Shown here: positions 58,258-64,000 of the stretch, piece after piece
Layout of the letters: each line of letters opens with the position of its first letter
Position numbering within the stretch: the first letter of the stretch is position 1
NCBI GenBank assembly: GCA_047495785.1
Contig: JBLDXI010000013.1
Coordinates: 3,348,001 to 3,412,000 of the forward strand
DNA: 64,000 nucleotides
Direction of reading: 5' to 3'
From: Lepidodermella squamata
Lineage: Eukaryota; Gastrotricha
Notes under the pieces: model-generated
The model's input: only the letters and a program-made list of their open reading frames with translations
Database searches by the model: none
What the model was told of the DNA's origin: nothing
Program-made: the position numbers and the translations under genes

Positions 58258-58649
58258 ATGACGCGTGCATATGTGGCATATTTCTTATGGCGACAATTTT
58301 CTGTGGTGAGTTTTCATATTTTCTAATTTTGCATATATTCATTGTGTTTTCTCATCGCAGATCATGACTCGTGCCAGCTTCGAAGAGCTGTCGAAGTGAG
58401 TAACCTGGCCCTAGCGAGACTTCGCAGTCAGCCTTTACTGGGTACTACTATCAGATCGATCTCTAACTGTATTGTTATCCGCTCGTATTCATTGATCATA
58501 CCAATAAATTTTGAATTTGAATATTTGTCCCATTTTTCAATGAATTACGGGCAGGGTCGCTGATTTTCAGACAAAAAAAGACAATTGGGTCAGGACTCAG
58601 ACCCGAAAAAAATTTAGATTGTACAATATCGAGACATGGCTGCAATTAA
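58258..58649 (+). CDS. possible small three-exon gene
   Basis: Exons 58258-58305 (ATG, ending GTG|GTGAGT), 58361-58395 (acceptor CTCATCGCAG, donor AA|GTGAGTAA) and 58571-58649 (acceptor CTGATTTTCAG, stop TAA). The phases agree and give 53 residues beginning MTRAYVAYFLWRQF. Splice signals are strong, especially the two GTGAGT donors, which argues that a real transcript runs here. The third exon is weak, with a Lys-rich low-information peptide, so the true continuation could lie elsewhere. No family recognised. Confidence 0.35.
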
Positions 58650-59214
58650 CTTACGACATCGACCTTTTAGAACCTCATTGATTTCTCAGGTCATGTCTTA
58701 CGTGGCATGGCAAGTGTCTTTTTCGTGGCCACTGTGGCCGGTTCTCCGCGAGTGTGATCTGAACCATTGCTATGTACTCTGAGAATTGATATCAGTATAT
58801 TACAACGCGGATTGAAACCGAAATGTTCATCAGGGTAAGAATAACCAAGCAGCAATTCGCAGGACCTAAAGCCCAAGATATTAACCAAACGATCGGTTAT
58901 TTGTAAATTAAAAGTGTTATTTAAATTAATAAATCTCTTGGCTTAATATAATATGGAGGTAACAGGAAATGAGATCGTCTTGGAAATATAAGAGATGATT
59001 AAACTTATCAGAATAGCACGGTCGAGGAGTGGGGAGAAATAACTGGAAAGAAAGAAAGGACTAGAGTTAGGCTTACCTACTATGCGACTCCAACGGTGAT
59101 AGATATTATGTGGACTATCCATCATCCATGAGTCGATCGAAGCATTAAACTCGGAAAGCAATAAAAGCATGTTTTTCACTGTCATTTCTCTTTTTGCGTG
59201 TCTTTTTGCGGTGA

Positions 59215-61292
59215 TCACGGAGCTGCGTAGAGCAAAACGTTCGCATCACCAACGCCCAGCATGCCGGCGTCGCCATTCCAACGATAATAGTTCGGCCTGC
59301 AAAATATGTCAATGGTGCAAAACTTCTTCATTCTTTATTCCTTCTTTTTGCGTTGTTGCTTTATTAGAAAAGTGTGGAATGCTTTGTCATGTTATGCTCC
59401 GAACACTTACGAAGCTGAACAGGTGTAGCAGCACTGCCAAGTATCAGCGAAGTTACTCGTCATCCACCACCCACCTCCTAGAGATTCCGAAATTAGGAAT
59501 GGAACGCCATAGCCGTACAAGGGAGGATATACATTGCCATAGGTAATAGTTCCACATGTAGCTGGCTTTTGGGCAAAACCAATGTCAAATTATTTGATTG
59601 GTTTGACGCCTTCCTTTGGATTTTAATCTTACCTGGCCATAAGGTTGCTGACAGATTTTGTAACCATCATCTTCGGAAAACATGGCTGAAGCTTTGAATG
59701 AAAACGATGGGTACTTCCCAGTAGCGATTTTCATTTGGTAAACAATGGTCCAACGTGCTACGATATGAAAGCGATCAAAAAGCCTTAAAAAGCTGAAAGC
59801 AGATAGGAGACTCACGAAACAGCTTCGACCATGCAGTAACCGACAGTGTTGCAGCCGGAAGACCTTGAACAGGCATGTTAGCAGTTGGTGATAACCCACT
59901 GTAGGTCCAGTATCGCAGTGGCTCCACACTTATTGGAGGGTCGTAAATTTCCATTATGACACCTCTTTTCTCATAACGATACTTAACACCCGAGAGACAT
60001 TGTAAAACTAAAGTAAAATTTTTTATACAACCTTGCCCATTCCTGGTGTATTGCAACCGCAAAGAATGAGATGATTGCTGTTGGGATCTTTGCATACACA
60101 GATCGATCGAGTCGCCAGCATCAGACGACCCTGGCGGTGGGTGAAAACAGCACAGTCGGTAACGGCTGTTTCCGAATTCAAGATAAGCTGAGCTTGGGCA
60201 CCACCTGATGATAGCTGCACACACCACGTTGGCGATGTCGTGAGAATTAATGCGAAATCTAGTTCGAAATACCAATAAAAGTCATCAATATTGAAGACCA
60301 TAGAAACCTCCTGCAGTCAATTGGTTGCCGATTTCGAGACCAATCCATTTGGTAGCATTAGTTTTGGACGCGAAACCTATACCGATACATGCCCCAAATC
60401 AACAAACAATTGGTTTAGTTGCTGCAACCATTACCCCATTTGTATTCGTAGTATACTTTAGTGGTGAAGTCGAAGTCGGCAATAGCTTTTCGGATTTAAA
60501 CATAAAAAGTGCCTGAAGTGAAATCACTGTAAAAGCAAAAAAGCGAACCCAAGCGCCGAAAGAAAACCATAGAAACTGTTGAAAAAAATGCATTACTTCC
60601 ACAGTATTCAGGTATTTAAGATGGTTTACGGTCATTGACGCCAATCGCTGTACTATGAAAAGTAGAACATTGATGACGTGCTATTATTGATTCTATTATT
60701 ATACCCTGATCTCAAGGTATAATTTGCATCTGGTGTTCGATAGGTGCATTCTGAATTAAAGGCCTTGCTGCCGATTTCAGTTTGAAACGAATAATTCCCA
60801 GCACCTTTTCCCAGCTTGACCACGGTGGAGCAATCTTTTCAGGTTCCATAATTAAACTCTCAATACATAGTAAAACTCATACCGTGATATGTATTCTCTT
60901 TGCAAGGCATTGGCTCTTGATATACTTCCTAATGAACGGCAATGTGCTTTAGAAAAATGTTCGACATAACTAGGACTTGCTTTGTGGTAGTAGTACCACC
61001 CCTTTTGGTACTCAAGGCCATCCCAAAGTTCGTTGGTATGGCCGTAGTTCAGCCAGCACGTCGCCGTAACTGGGTAGTACGAGAACGATCGGCACATTTT
61101 GTAAGCTGTTTGATTACATGCGTCGGCACACGATCGGATGTCAGTGTTGCTCATCTGCTTGAAAGAGTCAGCAATTATCAACCGATAATTCCGACCGCAA
61201 TTTTTCGGCGAGAAGAAATCGCCATATCCCAGCGCCAGGCCAAAGTACCCTATTGATAAGCTGACCCACGTTAGGTGACTTATCCGGAGCAT
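59215..61292 (-). CDS. secreted PAN/apple-domain protein, nine exons
   Basis: Exons: 60926-61292, 60705-60834, 60630-60652 (23 nt), 60435-60485, 60308-60376, 59816-60214, 59633-59757, 59411-59565 and 59215-59296; phases agree throughout, 466 residues. Signal peptide MLRISHLTWVSLSIGYFGLA. Exon 1 holds a PAN-like domain: SCADACNQTAYKMCRSFSYYPV then TCWLNYG, with the usual C-x3-C...C...F-x-Y...C pattern. The middle part is rich in beta-strand-like stretches (DFDFTTKVYYEYK, FTLVLQCLSGVKYRYEKRG), and the end has WQCCYTCSAS and a Tyr/Gly-rich tail. I do not recognise the middle domain. In exon 6 a second frame is also open (60032-60204); I prefer the frame that needs no extra intron. Small exons are the least certain. 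Confidence 0.65.
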
Positions 61293-62049
61293 TTTGTAAG
61301 TAGCTACGACGTTCCAGATATTTGCAATATTTTGATTTTAATATTTCGTCGATATCCTAATTTTCCTACCGAAGCTAATTCAGCTAGGATAACGTGGGCT
61401 TGGGAGTGCGAGAATCGTTTACGTGTTACCCTGGTTGCACAGCTATATTGAGGCACCACTCGCTGCTCGCTGCTGGATTTTCCTCAAATCTCGCAATTAT
61501 CAATTTATCGCACGCATGAAGACTAACAAACCCAACATTCTGTTATTCCGGCAAACTTCATTTTTTCCAACCAGCTATAGCTGTGTCATTAGATTGACGC
61601 GAGATGTGACAAACTCGCTGTTTGCCTTATTTCGACCGGCATAACTACCGGCATAACTACTGTAGTTGCTTGGCTATAACATTATTCGAAAACCTGGCTC
61701 CCCAACTGATACATCAATAATAAATTACATCCTGTTTTTTTGCTATACTCGACAGCAAATAAAATTCAATAATTCGGCAAGAATTTATTACCTGGCAATA
61801 TTTTCGTATCGGAAAAACGAAAGATTCAATCCTTTCATTATTTTCCTCCATGTGACATTTTGGCCATAGTAATACCGAAATGAATCAAACTGTTAACTTT
61901 GGGATTATATAATAAGCTAACGTTCTTAAAATCTGTGTACTTCTTCATACTTTTCATCATTTTTCAAAACATGATCCAATGGAAGAGTCATCCAACATTC
62001 AAATCATCGATTTGTAGCTGTTTCAAACTTGATTAATCGCTTCTTCATG
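61293..62049. other. intergenic
   Basis: Upstream of the PAN-domain gene. No exon seen. Confidence 0.4.
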
Positions 62050-62163
62050 TCAGCATGACTGAGAATTTCCTATTTTCCAAGCTGCCGCAAAAATGACCTG
62101 ATCGAGGACTGGCGAAAAGGGAATCATGAGTATGAACAGGAGTACGCTAGGCTTAGTTTGCAT
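62050..62163 (-). CDS. possible first exon of a secreted protein
   Basis: A short frame (37 residues) begins MQTKPSVLLFILMIPFSPV, a good signal peptide. CAG|GTCATT within it could be a donor, so it may be a first exon whose partner I cannot place. No upstream promoter is clear. Confidence 0.2.
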   Translation of the reverse strand: MQTKPSVLLFILMIPFSPVLDQVIFAAAWKIGNSQSC

Positions 62164-62589
62164 GGTAATTACCTCTTCAATGCAAGCCCGTATATTTACA
62201 GACGTGCTATTGACAACCGGGTAGGTACACACAGCTGCTGGCTTCTTATAGCAGCAATAACCGCTAAATGCCTAATTACATATTCTCGGAGCCATTCACC
62301 TGAACGCTAATCGTGCCGTCATCTTTTAGCTGTGACATACAAAAAACGCGGCTGCATGACACGGCAAAAGCATGAATGACTGCGGTCAAAGTTCAACCTT
62401 AACGCCATCGCATTATTGTTATTATGAATGAAACAACATGTCAAACAGCACCGAATGGCCTTGCATTTGTGGACACTGGCCACTACTCGCGGCATGTTTA
62501 CTTTATTGAATCCACACGAATTGGTGTTATGATCAGAAGAAAAATAAATAAATTTGAGCAAAAAAAATCAAAATAAATTGAGTATCTCA

Positions 62590-63051
62590 TTAGACAATTT
62601 GAACCGGAATAATGACACAGACCAGAGAAACGCCCTCGTCATCCTTGAGCTGGTACTGAAAATCCAGACTAGCTTGAGGGACCCAATCAAAAACTTCTAT
62701 AGTCATTTTCGGCGTGAATTTCGTGTTCGATTTCAACGGGCATTTCACGCCTTGGAAAGTGCACGCGTTCGGCTCGGGCAGCGGAAAAGGCACCTTGATG
62801 AAGTCTTCTACAATACCCATGCCAACGGCGGTCAATGAAGCGGAGCCTTTGTAAGATGCGTGGGTTGCGAATTCACCGTCAATTGTTACTTTGGACCCGC
62901 GCGCGAACCGGCATGCCGACGTGCCGCAACCTGCTATGGAAAATTTGACGGAGGCCGGCACGGCTGAGCCGCAGTCTTTGTACGGAACCGCGTGAACAAT
63001 GGCCAACAGCACTGAGTAGACGGTTGTGAATAATAAAGACGGTGGCGCCAT
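62590..63051 (-). CDS. secreted ML-domain (NPC2/Der p 2-like) lipid-binding protein 2
   Basis: One exon, 153 residues. Signal peptide MAPPSLLFTTVYSVLLAIVHA, then YKDCGS (Cys1), IAGCGTSACRFARGSK (the paired Cys and basic Gly turn), ACTFQGVKCPLKSNTKF (central Cys pair, CPLK as in NPC2 proteins) and the closing strand VSLVCVIIPVQIV. All six family cysteines are present. Unlike the paralogue at 55387-55937 it has no intron, and sequence similarity between the two is low beyond the fold residues, so this is an old split, not a recent tandem duplication. Confidence 0.88.
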   Translation of the reverse strand: MAPPSLLFTTVYSVLLAIVHAVPYKDCGSAVPASVKFSIAGCGTSACRFARGSKVTIDGEFATHASYKGSASLTAVGMGIVEDFIKVPFPLPEPNACTFQGVKCPLKSNTKFTPKMTIEVFDWVPQASLDFQYQLKDDEGVSLVCVIIPVQIV

Positions 63052-63877
63052 TTACCAGCCACGTTTACACGACCTTTTTATGAATGGATGAAGCTTTTTA
63101 CAACGGCTTATTGGAAAAACAATCTTCACCCACGCTAAATTTGAAACAAAAAAAATACGACTAAAATTATGAATGCCCTGAAGGTAGACAAGAGATGGAC
63201 CCTTTTATTCGTTGTTCAGATCGAAAATCCAACGATCAAACTGCATAAATTAGCATGTGATATTAAGTTAGTTAAAACATCAGTGAGCCGAGCACAACTT
63301 TCTTCAAATGGAAATGTCTACGCTTTCTGTCATTGTAAATCAATTTAATAGCGACCAATAAGATTTCTCTTTCAAGCTGCCTCAAGAAAATACGGGGCGA
63401 TTGCACACCTGGACGCCGTGCCGAGAGAAGAAAGAGATATAAATGTGAGTATAGAACAATAGGAGCACAACCGTGATTAGCGAATTAAATTTCTTTTTAT
63501 AAAATTTTAAGATTTCTTTATAATAAATATATCACGATAAATTAGGCGAATCAATTTACAATAAATTATAATCACTTTTCACTTAAATTTTAAATGCGTA
63601 GCTGAAGACAACCGTGCAACATCAACGGGTAAAGGTGATGTGATTTCAAGGAAGAGCAGAGTTAAAACATTTTAGTGTCGAATTCACAAGAAATATAGAG
63701 TGAAAACTCCGGAATTACAAAATTATTAGCTCCTTTGTGTCGACGAATAGCAACCAGATGATAGCAAAAGAACATCAACTCGCAAGTAATATATATAAAA
63801 TTTACCACTACAATGAGCTTTGAAGAAGATTTAAAGCGTAGACAGTTGTTTGGCTTATGAGTTTGAAAAGCACACAG
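63052..63877. other. intergenic
   Basis: AT-rich spacer with no coding exon seen. GATATAAATG near 63436 looks like a plus-strand TATA box, but no start codon with support follows. Confidence 0.4.
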
Positions 63878-64000
63878 TTACTTGTATTTGTAATTTGGAA
63901 AATCTGTGCCGAATGGAAAATCGAGGATATTCGATGAAACACCGAAGCCATTGTTCCAATCAATGTAATGATGCCTGATGTGCCATTTCTTCAAGCGTCC
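63878..64000 (-). CDS. fatty-acid-hydroxylase-superfamily enzyme, C-terminal end only
   Basis: The minus-strand frame enters at the right edge and is open to a TAA at 63878-63880; 40 residues are visible. It contains LKKWHIRHHY, the last H-x2-H-H histidine box of the membrane di-iron hydroxylases, followed by the conserved end NNGFGVSSNILDFPFGTDF. This matches the end of fatty acid 2-hydroxylase and sterol-desaturase-type proteins (HHxRHHY...GFGVSSxLWDxxFGT). These ER enzymes hydroxylate fatty acids or sterols. The exact subfamily cannot be told from this piece. The frame has no ATG in the window and is too short to be found by length alone. Confidence 0.75.
   Translation of the reverse strand, partial: GRLKKWHIRHHYIDWNNGFGVSSNILDFPFGTDFPNYKYK

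Noticed and set aside
59800-59880. Reading of the PAN gene with SSGCNTVGYC as coding
   Set aside because: It needs a 32-nt intron; the alternative frame is continuous and joins the next exon through a normal 58-nt intron.

Overview
The window is nuclear DNA of a compact animal genome. The genes are split by short GT-AG introns, mostly about 50-190 nt, and there are metazoan-only families: teneurin, TP53INP, CISD3, C19orf12, NPC2/ML, Ly6, and a GABA-B-like receptor. The small introns, the secreted ML and PAN proteins and the duplicated P450s suggest a small-genome ecdysozoan such as a tardigrade, mite or springtail. I cannot fix the species from sequence alone. Most gene models below were joined by hand from exon phases and splice signals; six or more of them are not visible as one continuous reading frame.

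Layout. 1-1.0 kb: 3' end of a Ser/Glu/Pro-rich acidic protein (+). 1.5-3.8 kb: intronless class C (GABA-B-like) receptor (-). 5.0-6.1 kb: five-exon Ly6/three-finger GPI-type protein (+). 6.4-23.3 kb: a duplicated region on the minus strand holding two thermolysin-family (M4) secreted metallopeptidases (A at 6.4-8.9 kb, B at 20.8-23.3 kb) and two intronless clan-3-like cytochrome P450s (A at 10.4-11.9 kb, B at 18.2-19.8 kb). Each P450 is followed by an inverted relic of its own promoter and N-terminus. A 5-kb mobile-element-rich island (13.0-17.9 kb) separates the two P450s. 24.5-25.6 kb: secreted Gly/Met/Asn/Pro repeat protein (-).

25.7-30 kb is gene-poor. 30.0-30.9 kb: TP53INP-type autophagy protein (-). 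31.9-33.5 kb: three tandem CISD3-type double-CDGSH iron-sulfur genes (+). 34.0-34.5 kb: C19orf12-like membrane protein (+). 35.9-36.6 kb: a second small protein with a TP53INP-like layout (-). 38.3-48.8 kb: teneurin in eight exons (-), with a candidate alternative first exon at 52.3-52.5 kb. 55.4-55.9 kb and 62.6-63.1 kb: two secreted NPC2/ML lipid-binding proteins (-). 59.2-61.3 kb: a nine-exon secreted PAN-domain protein (-). The right edge cuts the last exon of a fatty-acid-hydroxylase-type enzyme (-).

The most unusual content is the M4 peptidase pair (a bacterial-type family carrying introns in an animal gene), the P450 pair with patches of perfect identity and mirror-image relics, a 917-bp foldback transposon, two GC-AG introns, and the predicted second promoter of teneurin.
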